A DNA stretch of 64,000 nt from Cryobacterium sp. HLT2-28 (GCF_004402495.1 NZ_SOFH01000018.1:1-64000), one strand, 5' to 3'; numbered from the stretch's first letter, positions 1-8,975 are shown. Program-made: numbers and translations. The notes: a model not told the origin generated them from the sequence alone.

Positions 1-270
1 GGGCGGGGCTGCGGCGGCGGGGGCTGCAGCGGCTGCTGCCGCGTCAGCGGGGGCGGCCTCGGTGGCCGGCGCCGCGGCATCCGTCGCCCCGGCGGCCGCC
101 TGGCCGCTCGCCGTCTGGTGGTAGCTCTCGAGGACGGGCCACCAGGACTCGTCTACCTGGTTCTTGTCGACGAGGTACCGTTCGTACAGCTCGTCGACGA
201 GCCACTCGTTCGCTCCGAATTCACCCGACGTGGTCTCATCGGATCCACTACCGGTCAACTGGCTTGACAC
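1..270 (-). CDS. kgd: 2-oxoglutarate dehydrogenase E1-type multifunctional enzyme (Kgd/OdhA), N-terminal part, cut by window edge
   Basis: Only the first 90 codons are inside the window; the gene runs off the left edge. Seen: residues 19-34 read GANEWLVDELYERYLV, followed by ESWW at 41-44 and then an Ala/Pro-rich linker. This is the characteristic N-terminus of the actinobacterial 2-oxoglutarate dehydrogenase E1 (Kgd/OdhA). In that family the protein combines an E2-like acyltransferase with a thiamine-diphosphate decarboxylase and acts in the TCA cycle. The start is GTG at 270; I see no strong Shine-Dalgarno. It is divergent from guaB1, with about 130 bp between the two starts that must hold both promoters. 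The catalytic parts lie outside the window. Confidence 0.9.
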   Translation of the reverse strand, partial: MSSQLTGSGSDETTSGEFGANEWLVDELYERYLVDKNQVDESWWPVLESYHQTASGQAAAGATDAAAPATEAAPADAAAAAAAPAAAAPP

Positions 271-388
271 AGCCGGTTCCCACTCTCTGCGTTGATTCTG
301 AATGTCCAGACGATGAAAAATCGCCGGTTCGGTCTGCCCGTCCAGCCTAATCCCCTCGGGCATGGCTGCGGGTATCCGCGCGGGGGGC

Positions 389-394
389 TAGCGT
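389..394 (+). promoter_or_regulatory. -10 box (TAGCGT) for leaderless guaB1
   Basis: TAGCGT ends 7 nt before the guaB1 ATG and there is no clear Shine-Dalgarno. That spacing would put the transcript start at or next to the start codon. No convincing -35 box is visible. Inferred from position and shared pattern with other genes in the window. Confidence 0.4.
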
Positions 395-401
395 TATTTC
401 C

Positions 402-1841
402 ATGCAGTTCTATGGAGCGGTACCCAGCCACGATCTCACCTACTCGGATGTCTTCCTGGTGCCCAGCCAATCAGGCATCCGGAGCCGTCTCGACGTCTCG
501 CTCGCGCCCGGTGACGGAACCGGCGCCACCATCCCCGTGGTCTCGGCGAACATGAACTCCGTGACCGGTCCGCGCCTGGCCGCGGCGCTCGCCCGGCGCG
601 GCGGCCTCGGCGTGCTGCCGCAGGACATGCACCTGCAGGAGCTGGATGCCGCGATCCGCTGGGTGAAGGACCAGTCGACCAGATTCGACACCCCGTTCGT
701 GTTCGGCCCGGCGGACACCGTGGCACTGGCCCTGCGGCAGGTTCCGCCGGTGGCCGGCCAGGGGCTTGTGATCAACGACGAGCACGGCACCTACCTGGGC
801 TGCATCGACGCCGCCCGCCTGGCCACGACGCTGTCCGACGCCCGGCTCGGGGACCTGCTGCACGGCCCGCTCACCTCCCTCGACGCCGACGACATCGAGG
901 GTCCGCGCCGCGCCTTCGACCTGATGACCGCGGCCGAGCTCGACTTCGCGCCGGTCCTGCACCACGGCAATATCGTGGGCACGCTCAGCCGCAAGAGCGC
1001 CCTGCGCTCCACCCTGTACCAGCCGGCCCTCGACGCGCAGGGGCGGCTCAGCGTGGCCGCCGCGATCGGGATCAACGGCGATGTGGCCGCCAAGGCGCGC
1101 GCCCTCGCGGCCGCCGGGGTCGACGTGCTCGTCCTGGACACCGCCCACGGGCACCAGGACGGCATGCTGCGCGCCCTGAAGACCGTCGCAGACCTCGACC
1201 TCGGCATCCCGATCGTGGCCGGCAACGTCGTCACCGCAGACGCCGTCGGCGACCTCGTCGGAGCCGGCGCCACCATCGTGAAGGTCGGCGTGGGTCCCGG
1301 CGCCATGTGCACGACCCGGATGATGACGGCGGTCGGGCGTCCGCAGTTCTCCGCGGTGCTGGAGACCGCCGCCGCCGCGCGGGAGCTCGGCGCGCACGTC
1401 TGGGCCGATGGCGGGGTGCGCTACCCGAGGGACGTGGCCCTCGCGCTCGCCGCGGGCGCGGCATCCGTCATGATCGGCTCCTGGTTCGCCGGCACGATCG
1501 AGGCGCCGGGCACGCTGGCAACGGATGCCGCGGGCGCCCTCTACAAGGAGAGCTGGGGGATGGCCTCCACTAAGGCCGTCCAGGAGCGCTTCGATCGGCT
1601 CGACCCGTACGAGCTGGCCCGCAAGACACTCTTCGCCGAGGGCATCTCGAGCTCGAAGATCTACCTGGACCCGCTGCGCCCCTCGCTCGAGGACCTGCTG
1701 GACATGATCACCTCCGGGGTGCGCAGCTCGTTCACCTACGCCGGCGCGACGAGCGTGGCGGAGTTCCACACCCGCTCGCTGGTCGGGATCCAATCCGCCG
1801 CCGGCTACGAGGAGGGCAAGGCGCTGCCCGTCTCCTGGTAG
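402..1841 (+). CDS. guaB1: GuaB1-family IMPDH/GMP reductase-type enzyme with CBS domain
   Basis: 479 aa. (beta/alpha)8-barrel enzyme of the IMP dehydrogenase/GMP reductase family with a CBS insertion at about residues 95-205. The catalytic loop reads GPGAMCTTRMMTAVGRP with nucleophile Cys303. DTAHGH (246-251) and GNVVTA (274-279) are the conserved barrel strands. The actinobacterial GuaB1 branch, distinct from true IMPDH, has been characterised in mycobacteria as a GMP reductase controlled through its CBS domain, so the likely role is GMP to IMP conversion in purine salvage. Calling it GMP reductase rather than IMPDH here is by family, not shown by the sequence. Single-gene unit, divergent from kgd. 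Confidence 0.9.
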   Translation: MQFYGAVPSHDLTYSDVFLVPSQSGIRSRLDVSLAPGDGTGATIPVVSANMNSVTGPRLAAALARRGGLGVLPQDMHLQELDAAIRWVKDQSTRFDTPFVFGPADTVALALRQVPPVAGQGLVINDEHGTYLGCIDAARLATTLSDARLGDLLHGPLTSLDADDIEGPRRAFDLMTAAELDFAPVLHHGNIVGTLSRKSALRSTLYQPALDAQGRLSVAAAIGINGDVAAKARALAAAGVDVLVLDTAHGHQDGMLRALKTVADLDLGIPIVAGNVVTADAVGDLVGAGATIVKVGVGPGAMCTTRMMTAVGRPQFSAVLETAAAARELGAHVWADGGVRYPRDVALALAAGAASVMIGSWFAGTIEAPGTLATDAAGALYKESWGMASTKAVQERFDRLDPYELARKTLFAEGISSSKIYLDPLRPSLEDLLDMITSGVRSSFTYAGATSVAEFHTRSLVGIQSAAGYEEGKALPVSW

Positions 1842-1965
1842 CCGGGCGCCGGTGAAACCGGGCGTGCCGGTATAGTTGAGGGAATAATGGACGACCCCCC
1901 TTCTGCGAAATCGCCCGGCCACCATTCCCGCCGCCCCACCGGACACTCGTCCGTGAACAGGGGCG

Positions 1966-3345
1966 GTGAACCGCGTGTTTGAGTGGCTGATGCTCGGCGT
2001 CGGGTTGACCCTGACCGTCGGCACCGGCCTGTTCGTGGCCAGCGAGTTCGCCCTGGTCAACCTCGACCGCTCCGACCTCGAGGCACGCCGCGACCGCGGT
2101 GAGACCCGCCTCGCCCTGACCATCGCCGCGCTCCGGATCACCTCGACGCACCTCTCCAGCGCGCAGCTCGGGATCACCCTGACCACCCTCCTCACCGGGT
2201 ACGCGATGGAGCCGGCGCTCAGCTCCCTGCTCACCGGCCCGCTGACGGGGCTGGGGCTTCCGGCGGGTGTCGTGCCCGTCGTGGCGACGACGCTCGCCGT
2301 GGTCATCGCCACGCTGGCGTCGATGATCATCGGTGAACTTGTGCCCAAGAACTTCGCCCTTGCCCTGCCGATCCAGACGGCGAAGCTCGTCATCCCGTTC
2401 CAGACCCTGTTCACGACCGTGTTCAAGCCGGCCGTGCTGGTGCTCAACGGCAGCGCCAACGGGGTGCTCCGCTCGATCGGGATCGAGCCCAAGGAGGAAC
2501 TCTCCGGGGCGCGAACGGCCGAGGAGCTGTCGTCGCTGGTACGCCGCTCGGCCAGCGCCGGCCTGCTCGAGAAGGACACCGCGACCCTGCTGCACCGCAC
2601 CCTGCTCTTCTCCGGCCACACCGCCTCCGACGTGATGACGCCGCGGCCGCGGGTGGCGAGCATCCAGCGCACCGACTCCGCCCAGGCCGTCATCGACCTT
2701 GCCCGGCAGACCGGCTACTCCCGCTTCCCCGTCGTCGACGAGGGCGTCGACGACATCGTCGGGATCGTGCACGTCAAGCAGGCCGTGGCCGTGCCCCGGC
2801 AACGCCGCGCGGATGTCCCCGTGTCGGCCCTGCAATCGGAGGCCGTGCGCGTGCCGGAGACCATGAAGCTCGACGGGCTGCTGGTCGAACTGCGCGGCCG
2901 CGGCTACCAGATGGCCGTCGTCGTCGATGAGTACGGCGGGACGGCCGGCGTGGCGACCCTCGAAGACCTCGTCGAGGAGCTCGTCGGCGAGGTGGCCGAC
3001 GAACACGACCGCGCCCGCGCGGGCGTCGTGCTCTCGACGGACTCCCTCACCTTCCCCGGCATGCTCCGGCCCGACGAGCTCCTCGAACGCACGGGCATCT
3101 CCGTGCCGGACGACGGACCGTACGAGACCGTCGCCGGGTTCGTGATGAGCGAACTCGGACGCCTCCCCGTTGTCGGCGACACCGTGAGCATCGATGAGGG
3201 CTTGTTCACGGTGGAACGCCTCGACGGCCGGCGGATCGACCGGTTGCGGTTCACGCCGGCCGTCGAACCGGGCAGCGGCGAACCGGGCAGCGTCGAACCC
3301 GGCAGCGGCGAAACGGGCAGTGGCGAAGGGAGCCCGAATGAGTGA
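1966..3345 (+). CDS. CNNM/HlyC-type hemolysin-family membrane protein (DUF21 + CBS pair + CorC_HlyC)
   Basis: 459 aa. N-terminal DUF21/CNNM membrane domain (first helix about 8-30, conserved VASEFALVN and GELVPKNFAL), then a CBS pair at about 215-330 (ending YGGTAGVATLEDLVEELVGE), then a CorC_HlyC domain. This is the full architecture of the CNNM/CorC family, linked to magnesium or cobalt transport; the hemolysin name is historical. Start is GTG at 1966 with a weak AGGGGC upstream; GTG 1975 is an alternative. Residues 433-452 are four copies of a 15-bp repeat (EPGSG-like), a disordered tail. Its stop overlaps the start of the next gene, so the pair is translationally coupled. Confidence 0.9.
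   Translation: MNRVFEWLMLGVGLTLTVGTGLFVASEFALVNLDRSDLEARRDRGETRLALTIAALRITSTHLSSAQLGITLTTLLTGYAMEPALSSLLTGPLTGLGLPAGVVPVVATTLAVVIATLASMIIGELVPKNFALALPIQTAKLVIPFQTLFTTVFKPAVLVLNGSANGVLRSIGIEPKEELSGARTAEELSSLVRRSASAGLLEKDTATLLHRTLLFSGHTASDVMTPRPRVASIQRTDSAQAVIDLARQTGYSRFPVVDEGVDDIVGIVHVKQAVAVPRQRRADVPVSALQSEAVRVPETMKLDGLLVELRGRGYQMAVVVDEYGGTAGVATLEDLVEELVGEVADEHDRARAGVVLSTDSLTFPGMLRPDELLERTGISVPDDGPYETVAGFVMSELGRLPVVGDTVSIDEGLFTVERLDGRRIDRLRFTPAVEPGSGEPGSVEPGSGETGSGEGSPNE
3262..3321 (+). repeat. Four 15-bp tandem repeats in the 3' end of the CNNM gene
   Basis: Four consecutive 15-bp units of the form GTCGAACCGGGCAGC / GGCGAACCGGGCAGC start at 3262, 3277, 3292 and 3307. They encode an acidic Gly/Ser/Pro tail (EPGSG, EPGSV, EPGSG, ETGSG) just before the stop codon. 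Confidence 0.9.
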
Positions 3346-4408
3346 CTGGGCCGGGATCGTCTGGCTGGTCGTGCTGCTCGCGGCCAACGCATTCTTCGTC
3401 GCGGCCGAGTTCGCGGTCATCTCGGCCCGCCGGTCGCAGATCGAGCCTCTGGCCGAGGCCGGGAAGGGGAGCGCCCGGACCGCGCTCTGGGCGATGGAGC
3501 ACGCCACCCTGATGCTGGCGACCACCCAGCTGGGTATCACCGTCTGTTCGCTGCTCATCCTGAACGTGTCGGAGCCGGCGATCCACCACCTGCTCGAGTA
3601 CCCGCTCGGACTGACCGGCCTGCCCGGCGAGGCGATCACCGCGATCGCCTTCGTGATCACCCTGCTCCTCGTCTCGTACCTGCACGTCGTGTTCGGTGAG
3701 ATGGTGCCGAAGAACCTGTCGTTCTCCATCCCCGACCGGGCCGTGCTCATCCTCGCCCCGCCGCTGGTCTTCTTCGGCCGAACGGTCAGGCCCGTGATCG
3801 TGGTGCTCAACGCCACGGCCAACCTGGTCCTGCGGCTGTTCCGGGTTCAGCCCAAGGACGAGGCGAACAGCACCTACACGCTGGACGAGGTCGCCACGAT
3901 CGTGTCCCAGTCGACCAGGGAGGGCGTGCTGCGCGACGGCACCGGCGCGCTCAGCGCCACCTTCGAGTTCACCACCCGCAAGGTGAAGGATGTCGCGGTG
4001 AACCTCGCCGACCTGATCAGCCTGCCCGAATCGGCCACCCCGGCCGACGTCGAGAAGGCGGTGACCAAGCACGGGTTCTCCCGCTATGTGCTCGTCACCG
4101 ATGGGGGCGAACCGACCGGCTACGTCCACCTGAAGGATGTCCTGGACCTGGACGGCGACGACCGCGCCGGTGCGGGCGGTCACGCGGCGGGCAGCTACGC
4201 CGAGCCGATCCCGGCCAAGCGCATCCGCCGGCTCGTCTCGATCTTCGAGGACACCGACCTCGAGGACGCCCTGGCCACGATGCGCCGCTCCGGCGCGCAC
4301 CTGGCCCGGTCGTTCACCGCGGTCGGCGCGACCGCGGGCGTCCTGTTCCTCGAGGACATCATCGAGGAGCTCGTCGGCGAAGTGCAGGACGCGACCCGGC
4401 GGCTCTGA
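3338..4408 (+). CDS. Second CNNM/HlyC-type membrane protein (DUF21 + CBS pair, no CorC domain)
   Basis: 356 aa. Paralogue of the preceding protein: DUF21 membrane domain (VAAEFAVISARRSQI, GEMVPKNLSF) followed by a CBS pair ending LEDIIEELVGEVQDATRRL. It stops directly after the CBS pair and lacks the C-terminal CorC_HlyC domain of its partner. The start is ATG 3338, chosen because it overlaps the upstream stop by 8 bp and has GAAGGG before it; a longer upstream frame exists but would overlap the first gene. Two adjacent genes with this long/short pairing are common in actinobacteria and suggest a heteromeric ion transporter; this is inference. Confidence 0.9.
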   Translation: MSDWAGIVWLVVLLAANAFFVAAEFAVISARRSQIEPLAEAGKGSARTALWAMEHATLMLATTQLGITVCSLLILNVSEPAIHHLLEYPLGLTGLPGEAITAIAFVITLLLVSYLHVVFGEMVPKNLSFSIPDRAVLILAPPLVFFGRTVRPVIVVLNATANLVLRLFRVQPKDEANSTYTLDEVATIVSQSTREGVLRDGTGALSATFEFTTRKVKDVAVNLADLISLPESATPADVEKAVTKHGFSRYVLVTDGGEPTGYVHLKDVLDLDGDDRAGAGGHAAGSYAEPIPAKRIRRLVSIFEDTDLEDALATMRRSGAHLARSFTAVGATAGVLFLEDIIEELVGEVQDATRRL

Positions 4409-4413
4409 CTGAA

Positions 4414-5505
4414 TCAGTCCTCCGGCCACCGGGCTCGCAGGTACTGCGGCGGCCAGTAGTCCAGGCTGACCCCGAGCTCGTGCGCGGCGCGAAGCGGGAA
4501 GTGCGGATCTCGCAGCAGCTCCCGGCCCAGCATGATCGCGTCGGCCTGGCCGGACGCGACGATCTGCTCGGCCTGCGCCGGGGTGGTGATCAGTCCGACC
4601 GCGCTGACCGGGACATCCGCCTCGGTCTTCACGTGCTGGGCCAGCGGAACCTGGTAGCCGGGCCCGAGCGGGATGCTCACCCCGGTGACGTTGCCGCCGG
4701 AGGAGATGTCGAAGAGGTCCGCCCCGGCCGCGGCCGCCCAGCCGGCGACCGTGGCGGTGTCGTCCTCATTCCAGCCGCCCGGCGCGTAGTCGGTGGCGGA
4801 GAAGCGCACGAACAAGGGATGACCGGGGCCGATCGCGTCGCGGACGGCCCTCACCACGGCGAGCAGCAACCGGGCGCGGTTCTCCAGCGAGCCGCCGTAC
4901 TCGTCGGTGCGCCGGTTGCTCAGCGGGGAGAGGAACTGGTGCAGAAGGTAGCCGTGGGCCGCATGGATTTCGACCAGGTCGAAGCCCGCGCCGATCGCGC
5001 GAGCGGCGGCCGCAGCGAAGTCGTCGACGATGTCCCGGATGCCGGCGGCGTCGAGCGCGACGGGAGGGTCATAGCCGGGGAACGGGACCGCCGACGCCGA
5101 CACGGTCGGCCAGCCGCCGGCATCCGCGGGCACGGTGCCGTGCTCGTCATGTCCCCAGGCCGGCCAGGTCGAGGCCTTGCGTCCCGCGTGCGCGAGCTGG
5201 ATGCCGGCCGCGGCGCCCTGCGAATGGATGAAGTCCACGATCCGCGCCCACGCCGCGGCCTGGGCGTCGTTCCAGATCCCGGTGTCCGCGTCGGTGATCC
5301 GGCCGTCGGGGCTGACCGCGCTCGCCTCGGCGACGACGAGGCCCGCGCCGCCCGCCGCCAGCTGGCCCAGGTGCATGAGGTGCCAGTCCCGGGGAACCCC
5401 GTCCTTCGCGAGGATCGAGTACTGGCACATCGGGGCCGCCCAGACCCGATTGCGAAACGTGACGCCGCGCAGAGTGAGCGGTTCGAACAGTGCGGCAGTG
5501 GCCAC
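4414..5505 (-). CDS. NADH:flavin oxidoreductase, YqjM-like old yellow enzyme
   Basis: 363 aa, a typical length for YqjM/NamA ene-reductases. FMN-dependent TIM-barrel enzyme that reduces activated C=C bonds with NAD(P)H. YqjM-class residues are present: Cys27 and Tyr29 in APMCQYS, the substrate-binding pair His181/His184 in EIHAAHGY, and DEYGGSLENR. Start is GTG 5505. It converges with the CNNM pair (5 bp between stops) and is divergent from nnrD. The physiological substrate cannot be read from the sequence. Confidence 0.9.
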   Translation of the reverse strand: MATAALFEPLTLRGVTFRNRVWAAPMCQYSILAKDGVPRDWHLMHLGQLAAGGAGLVVAEASAVSPDGRITDADTGIWNDAQAAAWARIVDFIHSQGAAAGIQLAHAGRKASTWPAWGHDEHGTVPADAGGWPTVSASAVPFPGYDPPVALDAAGIRDIVDDFAAAAARAIGAGFDLVEIHAAHGYLLHQFLSPLSNRRTDEYGGSLENRARLLLAVVRAVRDAIGPGHPLFVRFSATDYAPGGWNEDDTATVAGWAAAAGADLFDISSGGNVTGVSIPLGPGYQVPLAQHVKTEADVPVSAVGLITTPAQAEQIVASGQADAIMLGRELLRDPHFPLRAAHELGVSLDYWPPQYLRARWPED

Positions 5506-5566
5506 GGGGTCCCCCAGTATCGGTGCGGCCGCCCGATCTGACGGCCCGGATCTGTCCGAAACAACC

Positions 5567-5572
5567 TATCGT
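5567..5572 (+). promoter_or_regulatory. -10 box (TATCGT) for leaderless nnrD
   Basis: TATCGT lies exactly 6 nt before the nnrD ATG in the short divergent spacer, with no Shine-Dalgarno between. The geometry fits transcription starting at the start codon. Confidence 0.4.
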
Positions 5573-5578
5573 GAGTGC

Positions 5579-6457
5579 ATGGGCGAACCGCTGGACTGGC
5601 TGGAATGGGACGAGCGGCACGCGCGGGCCTGGATCGATGTTCCCCAGCCGGTCGACGACAAGTACAGCCGCGGCGTCCTCGGCGTGCGCACCGGGTCGAA
5701 GCAGTACCCGGGCGCCGCGGTGCTCGGGGTCGAGGCTGCCGCGCGCACCGGCGTGGGCATGGTGCGCTACCTGGGGCCGCGCCGGGCGACGAACCTCGTG
5801 CTCCAGCGCCGGCCGGAGGTCGTCACCGTTCCCGGCCGGGTGCAGGCGTGGCTGCTCGGTTCCGGCATGGATGCCGCCGCCCGCGACGACACGACCGCCA
5901 CCGCCCTGGTCGAGGCCCTCGCGGCCGGGCTGCCGACGGTGTGCGACGCCGGCGTGCTCGACCTGGTCGCGCACACCACCGGCCCCACCGTGGTCACCCC
6001 GCACTTCCGGGAACTGGCGGGGCTGCTCAGCCGGCGCGGAAAGCCGGTGACCGCGGCGGAGATCGCCGCCGCACCGGGGGAGTGGGCCGGCCGTGCCGCG
6101 ACCGACCTCGGCGTCACGGTGCTGCTCAAGGGCGCCGTCACCTTCGTCGCCTCGCCGGCCGGTGCCCGCCTCCGCGTCACCGGGGCGCCGGCCTGGCTGG
6201 CGACGGCCGGTTCAGGGGACGTGCTGGCCGGCATCCTCGGCGCACTGCTGGCCACGCACTCCGCCGCCATCGACACGGATGCCGACGCCCTCGTCGCCCT
6301 CGCCGCGACCGCGGCCCTGGTGCACGCGCTCGCCGCCGGTCGAGCGTCGGAGGGTGGTCCGATCACCGCCCTCGACGTGGCCGAGGCCGTCCCCGCCACG
6401 ATCGCGGCCCTCCTGGCGCCGACCTCCGGCGGCCGGCGCGCGGCCGCGCCCGCCTGA
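5579..6457 (+). CDS. nnrD: ADP-dependent NAD(P)H-hydrate dehydratase
   Basis: 292 aa, YjeF C-terminal/carbohydrate-kinase fold. It repairs hydrated NAD(P)H (NADHX/NADPHX) using ADP. Seen: GVRTGSKQYPGAAVLGVEAAARTG (residues 35-58, nucleotide-binding start), TVVTPHFRELAGLL, and the anion-hole motif AGSGDVLAGI with catalytic Asp214. Only the dehydratase domain is present; the epimerase domain often fused to it is absent here and must be elsewhere if present. The start ATG 5579 begins just before the conserved N-terminus; an upstream in-frame extension would run through the divergent promoter and overlap the flavoprotein gene. Confidence 0.9.
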   Translation: MGEPLDWLEWDERHARAWIDVPQPVDDKYSRGVLGVRTGSKQYPGAAVLGVEAAARTGVGMVRYLGPRRATNLVLQRRPEVVTVPGRVQAWLLGSGMDAAARDDTTATALVEALAAGLPTVCDAGVLDLVAHTTGPTVVTPHFRELAGLLSRRGKPVTAAEIAAAPGEWAGRAATDLGVTVLLKGAVTFVASPAGARLRVTGAPAWLATAGSGDVLAGILGALLATHSAAIDTDADALVALAATAALVHALAAGRASEGGPITALDVAEAVPATIAALLAPTSGGRRAAAPA

Positions 6458-6493
6458 CCGGGGAGCGAACATCACCCGTCGGGGTACTCCGTT

Positions 6494-7786
6494 GTGGGAA
6501 AGTTGACCGTGCCTGATCCCGCCGCCCGCGAGCCGATGCCCGAGCCGATGCCTGCGCCGACGGCGGAACGGCGAGGGGTGACGCTCGCCGCCCGGCTCGG
6601 GGCCGCGCCGCGGGCGATGCTCTGGGCCGGTTTCGTCCTCGTGCACCTCGCGCTGGCGCTGCTCTGCGTTCTCGCTCCGGGCTGGCCGCTCGGTGACGTG
6701 CAGAAGGTCTACTTCGGTTGGGCCACCGACGCCGCGGCCGGCACCTCGGTCGTCGGCATCGACACCGGCTTCGTCTATCCGATCCTCGCGGTCGTGCCGA
6801 TCTTCGCCTCCCTCGCATTCGGTCCGGCGCTCTACGTGGCAACCTGGCTGGGCGTCGTGACCCTGCTCGACGGGGTCGCGTTCGCGTTCCTGCTCGGGCG
6901 CGGCCGGGACCGGCGCGCGCTCCGGGCCGCCGGCTGGTGGCTGGCGTTCCTGGTGCTGCTCGGCCCGATCGCCCTGGCCCGGATCGACGCCGTCACCGCC
7001 TCGCTGGTGATCGTCGCTGTGCTCTGGGTGCGCGCGCGCCCGCTCGCGGCCACGGTTCTGCTCACCGTTTCCACCTGGGTGAAGATCTGGCCGATTGCCC
7101 TGATCGCGGCGCTCGTGGTGGTGTCGAGACGGCGTCGGCAGGTGGCCCTGGCGATGGCCGGCACCAGCGCGGTCATCGTCGGCGCCGCGCTGAGCCTCGG
7201 CAGCGGCTCGAACGTGTTCAGCTTCGTGACCGAGCAGACCAACCGGGGAATCCAGATCGAATCCCCGGTCGGCGGGATCTGGATGTGGCAGGCGGCCCTG
7301 CGCCTGCCGGGAACCTTCGTCTACTACGACCGGCAGATCCTGACCTACCAGGTCATCGGCCCGGGCACCGACGTCGCGATCGCCCTGATGAACCCCCTGC
7401 TCGTGATCGCGGTGGCCGGCGTGCTCCTACTCGGCTGGCAGGCCGCTCGCCGAGGAGCGGCCTGGGACCGGCTGTACCCTTCGTTGGTGCTGGCGCTGGT
7501 GCTGACCCTGATCCTGGCGAACAAGGTCGGGTCGCCGCAGTTCGTCTGCTGGCTCGCCGCGCCGGTCATCCTCGGGCTGCTCGTGCGGGGACGCGCGTGG
7601 CGGCTGCCGGCCGTGCTCGTCCTGGGCATCGCCGGGCTCACCCAGCTCGTCTACCCTTATCTGTACGGGGGGCTGCTCGTCGCCGATCCGGTCATGGTGC
7701 TGGTGCTGACGGCGCGCAACCTGCTCGAGGTCGTGCTGCTCGGCTGGGCGCTGAGGCAGGTGCGGCGCTCGGCCGCCCCGCACTGA
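6494..7786 (+). CDS. Polytopic membrane glycosyltransferase, GT87/DUF2029 family
   Basis: 430 aa. Multi-spanning membrane protein with a short cytoplasmic N-terminus rich in Pro/Met and about ten hydrophobic segments. Conserved GT87-like features are seen: TGFVYPILAVVPIFASLAFGP, an Arg-Asp pair in LARIDAVTASL, STWVKIWPIALI, and the late ILANKVGSPQFVCWLAAP. Related proteins use polyprenyl-phosphate sugars on the outer face of the membrane (for example PimE mannosyltransferases); the exact acceptor is unknown. The start is either GTG 6494 (given) or GTG 6509, which has GGGAAAG just upstream. Followed at 27 bp by the thiamine-binding protein gene. Confidence 0.8.
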   Translation: MGKLTVPDPAAREPMPEPMPAPTAERRGVTLAARLGAAPRAMLWAGFVLVHLALALLCVLAPGWPLGDVQKVYFGWATDAAAGTSVVGIDTGFVYPILAVVPIFASLAFGPALYVATWLGVVTLLDGVAFAFLLGRGRDRRALRAAGWWLAFLVLLGPIALARIDAVTASLVIVAVLWVRARPLAATVLLTVSTWVKIWPIALIAALVVVSRRRRQVALAMAGTSAVIVGAALSLGSGSNVFSFVTEQTNRGIQIESPVGGIWMWQAALRLPGTFVYYDRQILTYQVIGPGTDVAIALMNPLLVIAVAGVLLLGWQAARRGAAWDRLYPSLVLALVLTLILANKVGSPQFVCWLAAPVILGLLVRGRAWRLPAVLVLGIAGLTQLVYPYLYGGLLVADPVMVLVLTARNLLEVVLLGWALRQVRRSAAPH

Positions 7787-7813
7787 CCCGCTCCACAATC
7801 ACAAGGAGATCCC

Positions 7814-8149
7814 ATGCTCGTCGCATTCTCGGTCGCACCATCCGGCGGCCACGACCCGGACGGCTCGGTGCACAACGCCGTCGCCGCAGCGGTGCGGGTC
7901 GTGCGCGACTCCGGCCTGCCCAACCACACCGACTCGATGTTCACGACCATCGAGGGCGACTGGGACGAGGTGTTCGCCGTGGTCAAGGCGGCGACCGAGG
8001 CCGTCGGCGCCTGGGGGCCGCGGGTGTCCCTGGTGCTGAAGGCGGACATCCGGCCGGGCCGGACCGGCGAGCTGACGAGCAAGGTCGAGCGGCTCGAGGC
8101 GGCACTGGAAGCGGCCGCCGCGCCGCCCGACGGCGCGACCGGCCGGTAG
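7814..8149 (+). CDS. Thiamine-binding protein, MTH1187/YqgV family (DUF77)
   Basis: 111 aa. Small ferredoxin-like-fold protein of the DUF77 family (FSVAPSGG near the N-terminus; [19 protein letters not shown]-type core at about 38-56; [12 protein letters not shown]). Members bind thiamine and form tetramers; they are thought to buffer or sense cytosolic thiamine. Excellent Shine-Dalgarno AAGGAGA 6 nt before ATG 7814. It may be co-transcribed with the upstream glycosyltransferase. The C-terminus is a short Ala/Pro-rich tail. Confidence 0.85.
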   Translation: MLVAFSVAPSGGHDPDGSVHNAVAAAVRVVRDSGLPNHTDSMFTTIEGDWDEVFAVVKAATEAVGAWGPRVSLVLKADIRPGRTGELTSKVERLEAALEAAAAPPDGATGR

Positions 8150-8202
8150 CCTGGTTCGGCGGGCTGCACGTGCCCTCCGGCACCGAGGCGATCACCGTCG
8201 TC

Positions 8203-8226
8203 GGATGGCCGGATGGCCGGATGGCC
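8203..8226 (+). repeat. Three 8-bp tandem repeats GGATGGCC
   Basis: GGATGGCC occurs three times in a row at 8203, 8211 and 8219, in the spacer between the thiamine-binding protein gene and the convergent response regulator. Confidence 0.9.
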
Positions 8227-8249
8227 GGACGCCGTGATCGGCCCGGCCG

Positions 8250-8287
8250 GCCAGTGACCGCAGGCAGGGCCAGTGACCGCAGGCAGG
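8250..8287 (+). repeat. Two perfect 19-bp tandem repeats next to the response regulator stop
   Basis: GCCAGTGACCGCAGGCAGG is repeated exactly at 8250-8268 and 8269-8287, ending 1 bp before the stop codon of the response regulator. The spacer (8150-8288) holds nothing else that I can recognise. Confidence 0.9.
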
Positions 8288-8288
8288 T

Positions 8289-8975
8289 CTAGTCGGTCTG
8301 CAGGAGGATGCCGTCGTGGATGGCGCGCTTGCGCAGGGCCACCTTCGTGCCGACGTCGAACCCCGCGAGGCGGTACTTCTCGCGGATCCGCTTGAGGTAG
8401 GACTTCGCGGTCTCCTCGGAGATACCGAGCTGGTGGGCCACGGCCTTGACCGGCTCGCCCGCGCCGTACAGGGCCATCACCCGGCGCTCCTGGGCGCTCA
8501 GCCGAGGGGAGCCGCCGCTGGTGCCGGCGCTCAGCGCCTCGTCCAGCTCGGCCGAGATGTAGGACTCACCGTCGTAGGCCGCGCGGATCGCCTCGACGAT
8601 CATGTTCGCTTCCTCGCTCTTGACGAGGTAGCCGAGCGCGCCGGCCGCCAGCGCCTCGCGCACGAGGCCGGGCTCGGAATAGGTGCTCATCAGCACCGTC
8701 TTGACGCCGGCGGTCTTGAGGGTGGAGATCTTCAGGGAGACGGGGATGTTGTCCTTGAGGTCGAGGTCGAGGAGCACGACGTCGACGGGGAACTCGGGGT
8801 GGGTCAGCAGCTCCGGCCAGGTCGTGACGGCGGCGACCATGTTGATGTCGTCCGCAGCCCCCCTGATCCACTCGGTCAGGGCACCGAGGAGCATCCGATG
8901 ATCGTCGACCAGGGCCAACCGAATGGGATGCTCCCTGCTCGGCACTGCGATATTCGTCATTGTCATGTTCGTCAT
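8289..8975 (-). CDS. NarL/FixJ-family response regulator
   Basis: 228 aa. Receiver domain with the acidic pair Asp24-Asp25, phosphoacceptor Asp70 (VVLLDLDLKD), Ser/Thr in LMSTYS and Lys in YLVKSEE, followed by a LuxR-type helix-turn-helix (LSAQERRVMALYGAGEPVKAVA... ISEETAKSYLKRIREKY). Start ATG 8975 has AGGAGG 5 nt upstream. It is the last gene of the kinase locus, but an intrinsic terminator lies between it and the preceding gene, so its level may depend on read-through. The partner is most likely the histidine kinase at 10325-11494. Confidence 0.93.
   Translation of the reverse strand: MTNMTMTNIAVPSREHPIRLALVDDHRMLLGALTEWIRGAADDINMVAAVTTWPELLTHPEFPVDVVLLDLDLKDNIPVSLKISTLKTAGVKTVLMSTYSEPGLVREALAAGALGYLVKSEEANMIVEAIRAAYDGESYISAELDEALSAGTSGGSPRLSAQERRVMALYGAGEPVKAVAHQLGISEETAKSYLKRIREKYRLAGFDVGTKVALRKRAIHDGILLQTD

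Noticed and set aside
471-2693. A very long open frame on the minus strand across guaB1 and the CNNM gene
   Set aside because: It lies antisense to clearly recognisable genes, is Arg/Gly/Ala-rich and has no family motif. Such shadow frames are usual at this GC content; the same applies to 9990-12395 and 39414-42146 on the plus strand.
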